This document shows positions 25,089-35,120 of a DNA stretch of 41,638 bases, in pieces. How positions within the stretch are numbered: the first letter of the stretch is position 1; each line of letters opens with the position of its first letter. Source of the DNA: Candidatus Methylacidiphilales bacterium (GTDB lineage Bacteria > Pseudomonadota > Gammaproteobacteria > JASGCS01); NCBI GenBank assembly GCA_030054035.1, contig JASGCS010000010.1, positions 1 to 41,638 of the forward strand, given 5' to 3'. A model generated the notes under the pieces. That model saw only the letters and a list, made by a program, of their open reading frames with translations, searched no databases and was not told the DNA's origin. The position numbers and the translations under genes were made by a program.

Positions 25089-27647
25089 ATGAATTCCAAG
25101 CAACCAGATAAGCTAATCGGTCAGATTGTAACTGTAGATGTAAGCGCAGAGATGAAGCAGTCTTACTTGGATTATGCCATGAGTGTAATTATTGGTAGGG
25201 CATTGCCCGATGTTTACGATGGGCTTAAGCCTGTGCATCGCAGAGTACTTTATGCAATGCATCAGATTGGTAATAACCATACCAAGCCTTACAAAAAATC
25301 AGCCTCTGTGGTTGGAGATGTATTGGGTAAATATCATCCCCATGGTGATAGTGCAGTGTATGACACCATTGTCAGGCTCGCGCAACCCTTCTCTATGCGA
25401 TATTTACTCATCGATGGACAAGGTAATTTTGGAAGCGTTGACGGAGATTCAGCTGCCGCCATGCGTTATACCGAAATCAGAATGGAAAAAATTGCTCAGG
25501 AGTTGCTCGAAGATATTGACAAGGAAACAGTAGATTTTGTCCCAAATTACGATGGTTCATTAGTTGAGCCAGTGGTATTCCCAACTAAACTTCCCAATTT
25601 ATTAATTAATGGCGCGAGTGGAATTGCAGTTGGTATGGCAACTAATGTCCCCCCACACAATCTTTCTGAAGTGGTTGATGGGCTGCTGGTATTGATTAAT
25701 AATCCAGCAGTTAGTATAGATGAGTTAATTAAAATTATTCCAGCCCCTGACTTTCCAACTGGTGGAATTCTCATGAGCATGTCTGGTGTTCGTGAGGCAT
25801 ATCATACCGGGAGGGGCAAGGTTGTGATTAGATCTAAATGCCACATTGAAGAAGAAAAAGATCGTTCAAGAATTATTGTTTCTGAAATTCCTTACCAAGT
25901 CAACAAAGCTCGATTGTTGGAAAAGATTGCTGAACTAGTGAGAGATAAAAAAATTGAAGGTATCTCAGAAATTCGCGATGAGTCAAATAAACAAGGCATA
26001 CGAGTAGTGATAGTACTGCAACGCGGTGAACGCGCTGAATTGTTACTAAATAATTTGTACACCCACACGGCATTGCAAAGCTCATTTTCATTTAATATGG
26101 TTGCGCTTTTGGACCGCCAACCAAAACTTCTTAATCTTAAGCAAATCCTCGAAGCGTTTTTAGAACATCGTCGAAGCATAATTACAAAACGGACTATTTT
26201 TTTACTCCGTCAAACAAGGGCGCGTACACATATTTTAGAAGGTTTAGCGGTTGCGGTAGCCCACATTGATGAAGTGGTTACATTAATAAAGACTTCAGCA
26301 AACCCTACGATTGCCAAAGAACGGCTCATGCAAACCGCTTGGACCACAAAGGCATTATCAACATTGCTTTCACTTCAAGATTATCCAATTGCCAGACCCG
26401 AAGACCTACCGAGCAACTTTGGCGTGATTGAAAAAAATGGTAAACAATGGTATGCATTGTCTGAAACCCAAGCCCAATCAATACTAGAGTTACGCTTACA
26501 GCGATTAACCCAACTTGAACATGAAAAAATTATTACTGAGTACAAGGAATGTTTACAATCGATTAAAACCTATTTGGAATTATTGGCTAATCCTAACACC
26601 CTGAGAGATTGTATCGTTTCTGAATTACAAGAAATCAAAAAAAATTATGGTGACCCAAGGCGATCTGAAATTTCGCATGAGACTACGGAAATAAACCTAG
26701 AAGATTTAATTAAAGATGAAGAGCGCTTAATTACCTTATCCCATAAGGGCTATTGTAAAACCCAACTTACTGAAGAATTTCGTGCTCAGCGTCGTGGCGG
26801 GAGAGGTAAATCAGCCAGCGCAGTTCGCGAAGAAGATTTTATTGAGCATTTATTAGTGGGTACCAGTTTAAGTACATTACTTTGTTTTAGTAATTTTGGT
26901 AAAGTCTATTGGATCAAAGTACATGAGCTGCCTGAAGCGAATCGAATTGCTCGGGGTAAGCCGATATCAAATTTGATTAATCTTGAAGAAGGAGAGACAG
27001 TAAGAGCGATGCTCTCTGTGGCTGATTTTACTTCTGGGTTAAGTATACTTATGGTTACCAAAAAAGGATTCATCAAAAAAGTTGCCATCGATGAATTTGC
27101 CAAACCGAGAAATAGCGGTAAGATTGCTATTATGTTAGAGCCAGGAGATTTTCTTTCCCGAGTTACAAAGTTAGACACAAAAGATAATGACATTATGATT
27201 GTGACTAGTGAAGGGAGAGCGGTGCGATTTATGGGTTCTCAAGTTAGAGTTATGGGAAGAAGTGCAAGAGGTGTGCGTGGAGTAGCCATGGAATCTGATA
27301 CTGCAGAGGTGGTTGGGCTTGAAAATATTGACATAACAAAACAAATTATCGTGGTTACTGAACAAGGATTCGGTAAAAAATTAGATTTAGAAGAGTTTAA
27401 GACAAAAAATCGTGGCGGAAAAGGTGTTGCGGTAATTCCGAGCGAAAAACGCAAAGGTAAATTAGTTGGGGTATGTCAAGTAACTGATAACGATGACATT
27501 ATGTTAATTACTGCCTCAGGTATGCTCATCAGAATGTCAGTTTCTTCGGTAACTCAATTTAGTAGAAGTGCAAAAGGTGTGCCATTAGTGAAGTTAGAAG
27601 CTGATGATGCACTGGTTGCGCTTGCTCCTATCTATGACGCAGAGTAA
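25089..27647 (+). CDS. gyrA: DNA gyrase subunit A
   Basis: GyrA is the DNA-breaking and rejoining subunit of DNA gyrase (A2B2), which introduces negative supercoils. The N-terminus [28 protein letters not shown] is diagnostic. The catalytic tyrosine is Tyr127 in [11 protein letters not shown]. The quinolone-resistance region reads [12 protein letters not shown] with Ser88 and Asp92 matching E. coli Ser83 and Asp87, the sensitive form. The GyrA box of the C-terminal wrapping domain is QRRGGRG. The length of 852 is slightly below E. coli (875) and the acidic C-terminal tail is missing. It begins the plus-strand cluster down to ihfB, and serC starts inside its last 14 bases. Confidence 0.98.
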   Translation: MNSKQPDKLIGQIVTVDVSAEMKQSYLDYAMSVIIGRALPDVYDGLKPVHRRVLYAMHQIGNNHTKPYKKSASVVGDVLGKYHPHGDSAVYDTIVRLAQPFSMRYLLIDGQGNFGSVDGDSAAAMRYTEIRMEKIAQELLEDIDKETVDFVPNYDGSLVEPVVFPTKLPNLLINGASGIAVGMATNVPPHNLSEVVDGLLVLINNPAVSIDELIKIIPAPDFPTGGILMSMSGVREAYHTGRGKVVIRSKCHIEEEKDRSRIIVSEIPYQVNKARLLEKIAELVRDKKIEGISEIRDESNKQGIRVVIVLQRGERAELLLNNLYTHTALQSSFSFNMVALLDRQPKLLNLKQILEAFLEHRRSIITKRTIFLLRQTRARTHILEGLAVAVAHIDEVVTLIKTSANPTIAKERLMQTAWTTKALSTLLSLQDYPIARPEDLPSNFGVIEKNGKQWYALSETQAQSILELRLQRLTQLEHEKIITEYKECLQSIKTYLELLANPNTLRDCIVSELQEIKKNYGDPRRSEISHETTEINLEDLIKDEERLITLSHKGYCKTQLTEEFRAQRRGGRGKSASAVREEDFIEHLLVGTSLSTLLCFSNFGKVYWIKVHELPEANRIARGKPISNLINLEEGETVRAMLSVADFTSGLSILMVTKKGFIKKVAIDEFAKPRNSGKIAIMLEPGDFLSRVTKLDTKDNDIMIVTSEGRAVRFMGSQVRVMGRSARGVRGVAMESDTAEVVGLENIDITKQIIVVTEQGFGKKLDLEEFKTKNRGGKGVAVIPSEKRKGKLVGVCQVTDNDDIMLITASGMLIRMSVSSVTQFSRSAKGVPLVKLEADDALVALAPIYDAE

Positions 27648-28728
27648 CTTTAATTTTTCACCTGGCCCATCGCTGTTACCTGAGGCAGTTAAAAAAAAAG
27701 CTAAGCAGGCAATGTGGGATTGGTATGTCTCAGGTATATCACCAATGGAAGTTAGCCATCGTAGTCCAAAATTTGTTGCTTTAGTTTCTGAAAACGAACA
27801 AAGAATCAGATCGCTATACGGTATTGATGAAAGTTACTTGGTGGTTTTTATGCCCGGTGGTGCCACGATGCAAACCTACGCATGGTGCGCGAATTTATTA
27901 CGAACTGATGAATGTGCAGATTTTGCCATTACTGGTCATTGGTCAAAAATAGCCTATCAAGAGGCACTGCGTAATAACGCCAAACACCATCAAGCATTTG
28001 CAGGTGAAGCCAATGGGTACACTTCTATTAGTGATTGCTCAACATGGAAGTGTAGCTCCATGAGCAGATTTTTGCATTTTGTCGACAATGAAACGGTGCA
28101 TGGAATTGAATTTACTACACCGCCCACCGCAACAGGAAAAATTCTTATCTCTGATATGTCATCAAATATATTAAGTAGACCATGTAACATATCGTCATAT
28201 GGTTTAATCTATGCAGGAATGCAAAAAAATATGGGAATCGCTGGCTTAACATTAGTGGTGGTTAAAAAAGAGTTACTTAGCCAATATCCCAGCTATGCAC
28301 CTTCGCTTCTTTCATATCAATACTGTTACGACAAAAATAATCTCCCCAACACCCCCCCTACTATTTCTCATTATATTTTGTCGCTGTATCTTGATTGGTT
28401 TCTTGAATTAGGTGGGTTGTCGGCAGCAGATGAGCAATGTAAAAAAAAATCAGCCATGTTGTATCAAGCCATTGATAATTCAAATGGTTTTTATAAAAAT
28501 TCAATAGAAAAACCTTTTCGTTCGCGAATCAATGTCACTTTTTCTACACCAACTCCTGAATTAGACGCTCAGTTTGCATCATTTGCCAAGGATTGCGGCA
28601 TTCACTTTATCAAAGGACATGCAAGCCATGGGGGGCTTCGTGCCAGTATCTATAACGCAATGCCAGAAGAAGGAGTTGAGGCATTGATAGAATGTATGAA
28701 TAAGTTCAAACAAAGAGCTAGTCTATGA
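27634..28728 (+). CDS. serC: Phosphoserine aminotransferase
   Basis: SerC converts 3-phosphohydroxypyruvate to phosphoserine with PLP (serine synthesis) and also acts in pyridoxal phosphate synthesis. The start is set at the ATG at 27634 because the family begins [12 protein letters not shown]; a longer frame from 27604 only adds residues encoded inside gyrA. The 364 residues match the family length. Recognisable segments are [26 protein letters not shown] and the PLP lysine segment [12 protein letters not shown]. The C-terminus has [18 protein letters not shown]. The gene overlaps gyrA by 14 bases and pheA by four (ATGA), indicating coupled translation. Confidence 0.96.
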   Translation: MTQSNFNFSPGPSLLPEAVKKKAKQAMWDWYVSGISPMEVSHRSPKFVALVSENEQRIRSLYGIDESYLVVFMPGGATMQTYAWCANLLRTDECADFAITGHWSKIAYQEALRNNAKHHQAFAGEANGYTSISDCSTWKCSSMSRFLHFVDNETVHGIEFTTPPTATGKILISDMSSNILSRPCNISSYGLIYAGMQKNMGIAGLTLVVVKKELLSQYPSYAPSLLSYQYCYDKNNLPNTPPTISHYILSLYLDWFLELGGLSAADEQCKKKSAMLYQAIDNSNGFYKNSIEKPFRSRINVTFSTPTPELDAQFASFAKDCGIHFIKGHASHGGLRASIYNAMPEEGVEALIECMNKFKQRASL

Positions 28729-29957
28729 AAACTCTAGCAAGTATTAGGAAAAGTATTGACGAAATTGATAAAGAAATCCTAACCTTTGTTAAGCTTCACA
28801 AGAAAACTAAGAAAACTAACATTGATCAGGTGAAAAAATTTAGTGGTCCTTTTCGCTATGTACTAGAAGAGCTTTCCACTTGTTGCACTATATCACCACT
28901 CTTAGAAGAGAAACTAATAAAACGCCGCGCATTAGTTACCCAAGCAGGTGAGTGTAAAGAAAAAAAGAAAATATCCTCTTTTAGATTAATGAGAGAGTTT
29001 GAGATTCTCTACTCGGCCACTCAATTTGCCAGCAAAAATTCTCTCCCAGTTGCTAATCTTTACAGAGTGTTTCGTGAAATTATCTCCAGTTCACTTGCTC
29101 ATGAATTGAAACTCGCTAATAGACAATTGCGTTTTCTCTACCTTGGACCGGAAGGGAGTTATAGTCACTTAGCTACCCAGTTATTTATTGGGCGAAGTAT
29201 TCCCCAAGAACCTATCGCGAGTGTTGAAGTTTTGATTCAAGCAGTGCTTAAAGATGATAATGCGTTTGCAGTATTACCAATTGAAAATTCAACCAGCGGG
29301 TATATATTTAACCATAGTGACCTTGTCGTTAAGCCGTTAAAAATATTAGGAGAAATTTTGCTCCCGATCCATCACCATCTATTGTCAAGAGCAAAAAAAC
29401 TTAGTAATATAAAAACCATCTATGCCCATGAGCAAAGTTTATTGCAATGTAGCGCATGGCTCAAGCGCGCTATTCCAGGGGCCACTATTGTGCCTTGTGC
29501 AAGCAACAGCAAAGCAGCAGAGTTAGTAGCAAGAAGCCGCGCTCAAACGGTTGGTGCTATTGCTAGTTTTGGGGCAGCTCAGCATTATCAAATTCCTATC
29601 CTCGCATCTAATATCCAAGACTTTGCAAATAACACCACAAGGTTTGTTGTGATTGGGCACGCACAAGATGATTGGTCAAGTAAGCATCTCCCTTTCAAGT
29701 CAAGTCTCGTAGTATTATTACCCCATGTTCCTGGCAGCTTACATTCCTTCATTAAAAAACTTAAGTCAACTAATATTACCAGAATTGATTCAAGACCAAA
29801 TCCACAAAGACCATTTCAGTATCATTTTTATATTGATTTTGAATGCAAAAAACCAAATATTGATATTCATCAAAAGGTAATTAATAAAATTTCAAAACAT
29901 GTAATTAGAAATTATGGAAGTTACCCTGTAGCTGTGCTGCGACCTAGTGATTTATGA
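28725..29957 (+). CDS. pheA: Chorismate mutase / prephenate dehydratase (P-protein) with insertion
   Basis: PheA converts chorismate to prephenate and then phenylpyruvate for phenylalanine synthesis. The AroQ chorismate mutase domain is split: SIRKSIDEIDKEIL (6-19) is followed by ~42 extra residues before LIKRRALVTQAGECK (64-78), inside what is normally the first long helix. SFRLMREFEIL continues the domain. The prephenate dehydratase part runs from LGPEGSYSHLATQ through LPIENSTSGY to NNTTRFVVIG. A C-terminal ACT domain (PHVPGSLHSFIKKL, RIDSRPNP) is the phenylalanine-sensing site. The 410-residue length exceeds the usual ~360 by about the insertion. It overlaps serC and hisC by four bases each. 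Confidence 0.94.
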   Translation: MKTLASIRKSIDEIDKEILTFVKLHKKTKKTNIDQVKKFSGPFRYVLEELSTCCTISPLLEEKLIKRRALVTQAGECKEKKKISSFRLMREFEILYSATQFASKNSLPVANLYRVFREIISSSLAHELKLANRQLRFLYLGPEGSYSHLATQLFIGRSIPQEPIASVEVLIQAVLKDDNAFAVLPIENSTSGYIFNHSDLVVKPLKILGEILLPIHHHLLSRAKKLSNIKTIYAHEQSLLQCSAWLKRAIPGATIVPCASNSKAAELVARSRAQTVGAIASFGAAQHYQIPILASNIQDFANNTTRFVVIGHAQDDWSSKHLPFKSSLVVLLPHVPGSLHSFIKKLKSTNITRIDSRPNPQRPFQYHFYIDFECKKPNIDIHQKVINKISKHVIRNYGSYPVAVLRPSDL

Positions 29958-31075
29958 ATGATGTAGATACAATAATCCAAAAATATCTTCCACAAAGCAT
30001 CAGGGAGTTTAAACCCTATCGCCCGGGTAAATCTAGTAACGATTTTACAAAAAAAAAGAAATATATAAAACTTAGTTCAAATGAGTGTGGATACCCTACC
30101 GCCCCATTGCTTTTACAATCGTTGCGTCGTTATATCAAACAAGATCGTCTGTCAAGATATCCAGATGATAGTGTAATTGAGTTGCGTAAGGCATTGATGA
30201 AAAAACATGACATCTCTAAAGAGCAACTCCTTATTACCAATGGATCTAATGATGCTATTGTAGCTATCGCTCGATTGTTATTAGCATCGGGAGGTGAGGC
30301 GATTTGCTCAGATCACTGTTTCGCAGTCTTTCCTTGGATTGTTAATCAACTCGGAAACACCCTTCATCATGTGCCTACGCATAGAACACCACAGCATCCC
30401 TTTGCTCAAGATTTAGACGCACTGTATGGTAAGGTTAATCGAGAAACCAGGTTGTTGTATCTCGCCAACCCTGATAATCCAACTGGGTCATACATACCTT
30501 CAAAAGTGCTGGTATCCTTTATTAGCTCTCTGCCAAAGTCAACTTTTGTTATAGTAGATCAGGCGTATTTTGATTTTATCAAATCTGAGCCTGCGCTTGA
30601 CTTTTGCTCACTCATCCATGAGTATCCTAATTGTATCGTACTTAGAACTTTTTCTAAAGCGTATGGACTAGCTCAGTTACGCGTCGGCTATCTTGCCGCT
30701 CATGAGTCGTTAGTGGCATTTCTTCGCAGTACTAAATTAGCATTTAGTGTGAATGGATTGGCAATGCATTGTGCAAATGAAGTGTTACATGCACCACAAA
30801 ATATTAAAAAACAAGTTTCTCAAACTATTGTGCTACGAAAAAATTTAGAAACAATATTTGACGCTCATAGTATTCGCTACGCCCCATCGCAAGGTAATTT
30901 TATTTCCTACCATCAAACCCAACAACTTAATTACCACTCACTACTTGATCACGGCATCATCACTCGTGAGCTTAACGAGTACGGCATCGCACCATATTCA
31001 AGAATTTCAATCGGCACTCCATCTGAAATGAAAGTATTATTTTCAACCATTAAAAAATTATTAAGTCATGGCTAG
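29954..31075 (+). CDS. hisC: Histidinol-phosphate / aromatic aminotransferase
   Basis: The 373-residue fold-type I PLP aminotransferase has LSSNECGYP at the N-terminus, LSRYPD, TNGSNDAI, LANPDNPTGSY, VDQAYFDF, and the PLP lysine in TFSKAYGLAQLRVGYL. The C-terminus has GIAPYSRISIGTP in place of the family's arginine-containing segment. It belongs to the HisC family. In this aromatic cluster the enzyme (HisC2 in Pseudomonas) is generally thought to transaminate phenylpyruvate and hydroxyphenylpyruvate as well as, or instead of, imidazole acetol phosphate. Which it does here is not decidable without knowing whether another hisC exists. It overlaps pheA by four bases (ATGA) and aroA by eight. Confidence 0.92.
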   Translation: MNDVDTIIQKYLPQSIREFKPYRPGKSSNDFTKKKKYIKLSSNECGYPTAPLLLQSLRRYIKQDRLSRYPDDSVIELRKALMKKHDISKEQLLITNGSNDAIVAIARLLLASGGEAICSDHCFAVFPWIVNQLGNTLHHVPTHRTPQHPFAQDLDALYGKVNRETRLLYLANPDNPTGSYIPSKVLVSFISSLPKSTFVIVDQAYFDFIKSEPALDFCSLIHEYPNCIVLRTFSKAYGLAQLRVGYLAAHESLVAFLRSTKLAFSVNGLAMHCANEVLHAPQNIKKQVSQTIVLRKNLETIFDAHSIRYAPSQGNFISYHQTQQLNYHSLLDHGIITRELNEYGIAPYSRISIGTPSEMKVLFSTIKKLLSHG

Positions 31076-32378
31076 AATTACTGTACATCCTTTTTTAAAG
31101 CTTAAAGCTAATACTCTTAAAGTACCAGGTGATAAGTCTATATCACATAGAACATTATTGTTAGCTGCGCTGGGTAAATCAAATACCATAGTTCACAATC
31201 TATTACTCGGAAGCGATGTGCTTTGCACAAAAGAAATACTAAAACAACTTGGAGTAAGTATTATTGAAGACGGTACTACCATGCAAGTCACTGGGGTAGG
31301 ATTGCGTGGCTTACGAGCTGCAAGTCAAGATTTACAATGCGGCAATTCTGGCACTGCCATGCGTTTATTAACTGGATTGCTGTGCGCACAAAATTTTCAA
31401 TCTACTCTAATTGGTGACTCGTCGCTCTCCAACCGACCAATGAAACGAGTGCTTACTCCACTTCAATCTATGGGCGCGAATATCAATGCACGACAAGGCG
31501 AGTATGCGCCATTAGTTATTAATCCTGTTACAGCGTTGCGAGCAATTCAATACCAACTTCCTATCGCAAGTGCGCAAGTTAAATCAGCGATTTTATTTGC
31601 TGGGCTGTATGCCACAGGAACTACCTCAGTAACTGAACCTTTACCAAGCCGATCCCATACTGAAGAAATGTTAATTGATTGCGGAGTGCCTGTAGAGAAA
31701 AATGGGTCACAGGTTTCACTGCTTGGACCTGTTGAATCACTGCAACCCCCCAAAGAGTGGACCGTGCCAAATGATATTTCATCAGCGGCGTTTTTTATGA
31801 TGCTACCAACCATACTCCCTAACACTACAATGACTTTCCTTAATATATCAATTAGTCCAAGTAGAAATGGTATTTTAGAATTTTTAACCAAGCTCGGAAC
31901 CAGTGTCACTATTCTAAAAAAAACCGAGACCACTGCCGATGTTACCATTAGTTTCTCAAAATTAACAGAAGCACCAATTTCGTTAGAAGCCCGTACCGTT
32001 GCACAAGCAATTGATGAAATACCAATTATTGCGATGATGGCTGCTTGCAGAAATGGGACAACCACGATTAGAAATGCACAAGAACTGCGTGTAAAAGAAA
32101 GCGATAGAATTGCAAAAATTGTTGAATGTTTACAAGCATTCGGTTTTTTTGTGCGCGAATTTCCTGATGGTTTTTTGGTGGAAGGTAGCGAAAAATCTAT
32201 TCCACCCTCAACAGTTAATAGTGGAGGAGATCATAGAATTGCTATGGCCTGCGTTATGATGGCGACGCGTGCTTCAGGGCCGATTATTATTGAAGACACC
32301 GATGCTATAGTAACTTCATACCCAACTTTTTTGCAAGATGCTAGAAGGCTTGGCTTTGAATTATATGAAGATCGATAA
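31068..32378 (+). CDS. aroA: 3-phosphoshikimate 1-carboxyvinyltransferase (EPSP synthase)
   Basis: AroA joins phosphoenolpyruvate to shikimate-3-phosphate in the shikimate pathway. Signature segments are VPGDKSISHR (19-28), GNSGTAMRLLTGLL, GDSSLSNRPMKR, DEIPIIAMMAA, LRVKESDRI and GGDHRIAMA. The 436-residue protein is EPSP synthase alone; in Pseudomonas and some relatives the corresponding protein is a fusion with prephenate dehydrogenase (TyrA), and in other relatives tyrA precedes aroA. No tyrA is present here, since hisC overlaps the start of aroA directly. The cmk gene starts within its last 14 bases. Confidence 0.97.
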   Translation: MARITVHPFLKLKANTLKVPGDKSISHRTLLLAALGKSNTIVHNLLLGSDVLCTKEILKQLGVSIIEDGTTMQVTGVGLRGLRAASQDLQCGNSGTAMRLLTGLLCAQNFQSTLIGDSSLSNRPMKRVLTPLQSMGANINARQGEYAPLVINPVTALRAIQYQLPIASAQVKSAILFAGLYATGTTSVTEPLPSRSHTEEMLIDCGVPVEKNGSQVSLLGPVESLQPPKEWTVPNDISSAAFFMMLPTILPNTTMTFLNISISPSRNGILEFLTKLGTSVTILKKTETTADVTISFSKLTEAPISLEARTVAQAIDEIPIIAMMAACRNGTTTIRNAQELRVKESDRIAKIVECLQAFGFFVREFPDGFLVEGSEKSIPPSTVNSGGDHRIAMACVMMATRASGPIIIEDTDAIVTSYPTFLQDARRLGFELYEDR

Positions 32379-33012
32379 CCCCATTATAACTATTGATGGG
32401 AGTGCGGGAGTTGGCAAAGGGACATTAGCAAAGGGACTGGCCAACACATTAAATTGGCAAATCCTAGATTCTGGACTCCTATACCGAATAGTAGCTTTAT
32501 TTGGCTGGGAAAACTTAAAAACCAATGTTTTTTTCCCAACCTTTAAAATCGTAGATGGTGAGTTGCAGGTTGTTTTTAATGACGAGGCCATTCCATTAAT
32601 AGAATTGAGAAACGAAGAAATTGGCAAACAAGCCAGCATTTTAGCTAAAAACAATGAGTTACGCCTTTGGTTATTGGCAATCCAGCGGTCCTACGCGACT
32701 CCGTCAGGGTTAATAACCGATGGTAGAGATATGGGTACTGTGGTGTTTCCCGAAGCGCAATTGAAGTTCTTTTTAACTGCCAATCCTGAAATATCTGCAT
32801 TGCGGAGAAAAAAAGAACTTACAGAATACGGGTTTAATGTTAAAATGGAGGAGATTAAAAACGATATTAGCCTTCGGGATTGTCAAGATCGAACGAGAAA
32901 CGTTGCCCCACTAACTGTAGCGGATGACGCAATAATCATAGATACGAGCAATAAAAATCCTCAAGAAGTTTTATTTGAGGCCCTGTCGTTTTATAATAAA
33001 ACAGTTTTCTAG
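32365..33012 (+). CDS. cmk: Cytidylate kinase
   Basis: Cmk phosphorylates CMP and dCMP to the diphosphates. The 215-residue sequence shows the P-loop GSAGVGKGTLA, DSGLLYR, ITDGRDMGTVVFP and a C-terminal lid DRTRNVAPLTVADDA. The start is set at the ATG at 32365 (MKIDNPIITIDGS), matching family N-termini; a longer frame from 32338 adds only aroA-encoded residues. It overlaps aroA by 14 bases, the same overlap as gyrA and serC. In many proteobacteria cmk is followed by rpsA, as here. Confidence 0.95.
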   Translation: MKIDNPIITIDGSAGVGKGTLAKGLANTLNWQILDSGLLYRIVALFGWENLKTNVFFPTFKIVDGELQVVFNDEAIPLIELRNEEIGKQASILAKNNELRLWLLAIQRSYATPSGLITDGRDMGTVVFPEAQLKFFLTANPEISALRRKKELTEYGFNVKMEEIKNDISLRDCQDRTRNVAPLTVADDAIIIDTSNKNPQEVLFEALSFYNKTVF

Positions 33013-33039
33013 GAAAGAATTCTTATTTTAACAACTGTA

Positions 33040-33084
33040 ATGATTAAGGAAATCACTACATATTTACAAACTTATTTAAATTAA
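33040..33084 (+). other. Possible 14-codon upstream ORF before rpsA
   Basis: In the 75-base cmk-rpsA gap an ATG at 33040 opens a frame encoding MIKEITTYLQTYLN. Its TAA ends three bases before the rpsA ATG. rpsA itself has no Shine-Dalgarno sequence, so translational coupling or a structured leader is possible. The frame is short and could be chance; nothing else supports translation. Confidence 0.2.
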
Positions 33085-33087
33085 TAT

Positions 33088-34767
33088 ATGAACCAACAAA
33101 CCTTCTCACAATTATTAGAATCAAGCGATTTACTTAAAAAAATTAAAGCCGGCTCACTTATCAAAGGTAGGATTTTGAAAGTGTTACCTGATGCGGTCAT
33201 AGTCTATTCTGGATTAAAATCAGAGAGCTACATACCCTTAGAGCAGTTTAAGAACGAACAAGGGGAATACGATGTCAAAGTCGGAGATGAGCTAGAGTTT
33301 GTCTTAGAAACCATGGAAAATGGTTACGGTGAAACAAAATTATCACGAGAAAAAGCCAAGCAAGTCAGAAGCTGGATAGCGATTAAAGAATCTTTTAAAC
33401 TTGACGAAACTGTTGAGGGTTATGTAGTTTCAAAGGTCAAAGGGGGCTTTACAGTAGATTTACAGGGCCTGACAGCTTTTTTACCTGGCTCCTTATCAGA
33501 CATACGACAAGGTAAAGAAATGCTTAATTTAGAAGGCAAAACTCTAAGGCTTAAAATTGTTAAAATTGATGAAAAGCGAAACAATGTCGTGGTCTCCCAC
33601 AGAAGTATTCTTGAAGAGCAGAAACAATCAGACTCCAAGGAAGCTTTTGATCATCTATTTGAAGGAAAAGTGGTCAAAGGACTGGTTAAAAACCTTACCG
33701 AATATGGGGCGTTCGTAGATTTAGGCACTATTGATGGTCTGTTACATATCACTGACATGAGATGGAGCAGGGTAAACCATCCTTCAGAAGTTGTCAAAGT
33801 TGGCGAAGAAATCGAATTAGTAGTTCTCAAGTTTGAAAAAGAAAAATCCCGAGTTTCGCTTGGTTTGAAACAACTCACGGTAGATCCATGGGAAAGAGCC
33901 AGTAAGATTTACAATGTTGGAGACCAGTTAGAATCACAGGTTAGCACTGTTACAGATTACGGCTGTTTTGTTAGTCTTGATGATGGCGTAGAAGGGTTAG
34001 TCCATGTTTCTGAAATGGATTGGTTTAATAAAACAATTAATCCAAATAAAATCGTGAAAAAAGGTGACACTATCCATGTTCAGATTTTAGAAATTGATCA
34101 GGAAAGGCATAGAATCTCCCTTGGCATGAAACAATGCACTGCTAATCCTTGGGAAGAGTTTGGTAAGAAGCACAGTCGTGGAGATAAAATTACTGGAGTG
34201 ATTAAGTCTATTACTGAATTTGGTTTATTCGTTTCCCTTGACGGTGATTTGGATGGGTTAATTCATCTTTCAGATTTATCTTGGACCAGGCCTCCAGAAG
34301 AAATGATACTTGAGTACAAAAAAGGACAAGAGATTGAAGTGCAGATTTTAAATATTGATGTTGAAAATCAAAAAATTTCAATTGGCGTTAAGCAACTTGT
34401 TGGCGATCCATTGGTCCAGTTTGCAGACAAATATCCTAAAAATTCACTGGTCAAAGGCGTGGTTCAGGCAATGGATGACAAAAAAATCACCATCCTACTT
34501 CCTAATGATGTTAAAGGCACCATTAAAGCCAATGAACTTTTTAATCGTGATACGCAAGCATTTCAAGTTAGACAAGGCGACGAGATTGAATGTAGGGTAG
34601 TGGGTGTTGATAGGAAATTTGGTTTAGTCCAGCTCTCATATAAATTAGCTCAAGAAGCCAGTTCGCAAGAAATAAAAGACTTTAAAACTGCCCAATCAAA
34701 ACAAAAGGGAACAACTATTGGCTCAATGATAAAAGAACAACTCGGTTTTGGCAAAGACAAACCTTAG
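33088..34767 (+). CDS. rpsA: 30S ribosomal protein S1
   Basis: S1 binds mRNA on the small ribosomal subunit and helps translate mRNAs with weak or absent Shine-Dalgarno sites. The 559-residue protein has six S1 (OB-fold) domains, starting near residues 20, 105, 190, 277, 364 and 451. Examples are GLVKNLTEYGAFVDL (domain 3), QVSTVTDYGCFVSL (domain 4) and GVIKSITEFGLFVSL (domain 5). Length and domain number match E. coli S1 (557). The start lies 75 bases after cmk and has no Shine-Dalgarno sequence, as in E. coli rpsA. ihfB follows five bases after the stop. Confidence 0.98.
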   Translation: MNQQTFSQLLESSDLLKKIKAGSLIKGRILKVLPDAVIVYSGLKSESYIPLEQFKNEQGEYDVKVGDELEFVLETMENGYGETKLSREKAKQVRSWIAIKESFKLDETVEGYVVSKVKGGFTVDLQGLTAFLPGSLSDIRQGKEMLNLEGKTLRLKIVKIDEKRNNVVVSHRSILEEQKQSDSKEAFDHLFEGKVVKGLVKNLTEYGAFVDLGTIDGLLHITDMRWSRVNHPSEVVKVGEEIELVVLKFEKEKSRVSLGLKQLTVDPWERASKIYNVGDQLESQVSTVTDYGCFVSLDDGVEGLVHVSEMDWFNKTINPNKIVKKGDTIHVQILEIDQERHRISLGMKQCTANPWEEFGKKHSRGDKITGVIKSITEFGLFVSLDGDLDGLIHLSDLSWTRPPEEMILEYKKGQEIEVQILNIDVENQKISIGVKQLVGDPLVQFADKYPKNSLVKGVVQAMDDKKITILLPNDVKGTIKANELFNRDTQAFQVRQGDEIECRVVGVDRKFGLVQLSYKLAQEASSQEIKDFKTAQSKQKGTTIGSMIKEQLGFGKDKP

Positions 34768-34772
34768 GGGTA

Positions 34773-35063
34773 ATGCATAACAATAAAGTCATAGAGGAAC
34801 TTAAAAAATTTCATCCCCAAATCTCTGAGGATGAATTGGTGCACTTTGTAGACTTAATTGTTAAAATAATTAAAAATTATCTTAAGGATGGTAATCGTAT
34901 TGAGATAAGAGGTTTTGGTGTGTTTCTCCGAAAAACGGTTAAAGCCAGAACTGGTATTAATCCTAAAACCAGACAGCGTTGCAGTTATCCTGAAACAAAA
35001 ACCCCCCAATGTAAAATTAGCAAGCAAATTCTAATTGAAATTCAAAAAAATCAGAAAAAGTAA
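34773..35063 (+). CDS. ihfB: Integration host factor beta subunit (HU/IHF family)
   Basis: This 96-residue DNA-bending protein has the HU/IHF fold: N-terminal helices, then GNRIEIRGFGVF (40-51) and the DNA-intercalating arm with NPKT. The position directly after rpsA is characteristic of ihfB. Two places deviate from typical IHF beta: the arm reads TGINPKTRQR rather than the usual TGRNPKTG, and the C-terminal PxFKxGKEL motif is PQCKISKQI. The residues contacting DNA may therefore differ. The AGGGG before the ATG overlaps the rpsA stop codon and is only two bases from the start. Confidence 0.9.
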   Translation: MHNNKVIEELKKFHPQISEDELVHFVDLIVKIIKNYLKDGNRIEIRGFGVFLRKTVKARTGINPKTRQRCSYPETKTPQCKISKQILIEIQKNQKK

Positions 35064-35110
35064 TAAGTAATTTCTCTACGGTTTTGTCATACTAGTGGCA
35101 AAAACTAATG

Positions 35111-35115
35111 AGGAG
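35111..35115 (+). promoter_or_regulatory. Strong Shine-Dalgarno of the ComEA-like gene
   Basis: AGGAG stands five bases before the ATG at 35121, optimal spacing, in contrast with the neighbouring rpsA and gyrA. The 57-base gap after ihfB has a CATACT -10-like box (35087-35092) but no clear -35. Confidence 0.6.
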
Positions 35116-35120
35116 ATTTT

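Noticed and set aside
27604-27633. Longer serC start inside gyrA
   Set aside because: Adds residues absent from the family; the ATG at 27634 matches the usual N-terminus.
32338-32364. Longer cmk start inside aroA
   Set aside because: Family N-terminus begins just before the P-loop; the ATG at 32365 fits.
33016-33025. AAGAATTCTT palindrome after cmk as a terminator
   Set aside because: The arms are short, AT-rich and have no loop; cmk and rpsA are usually co-transcribed.
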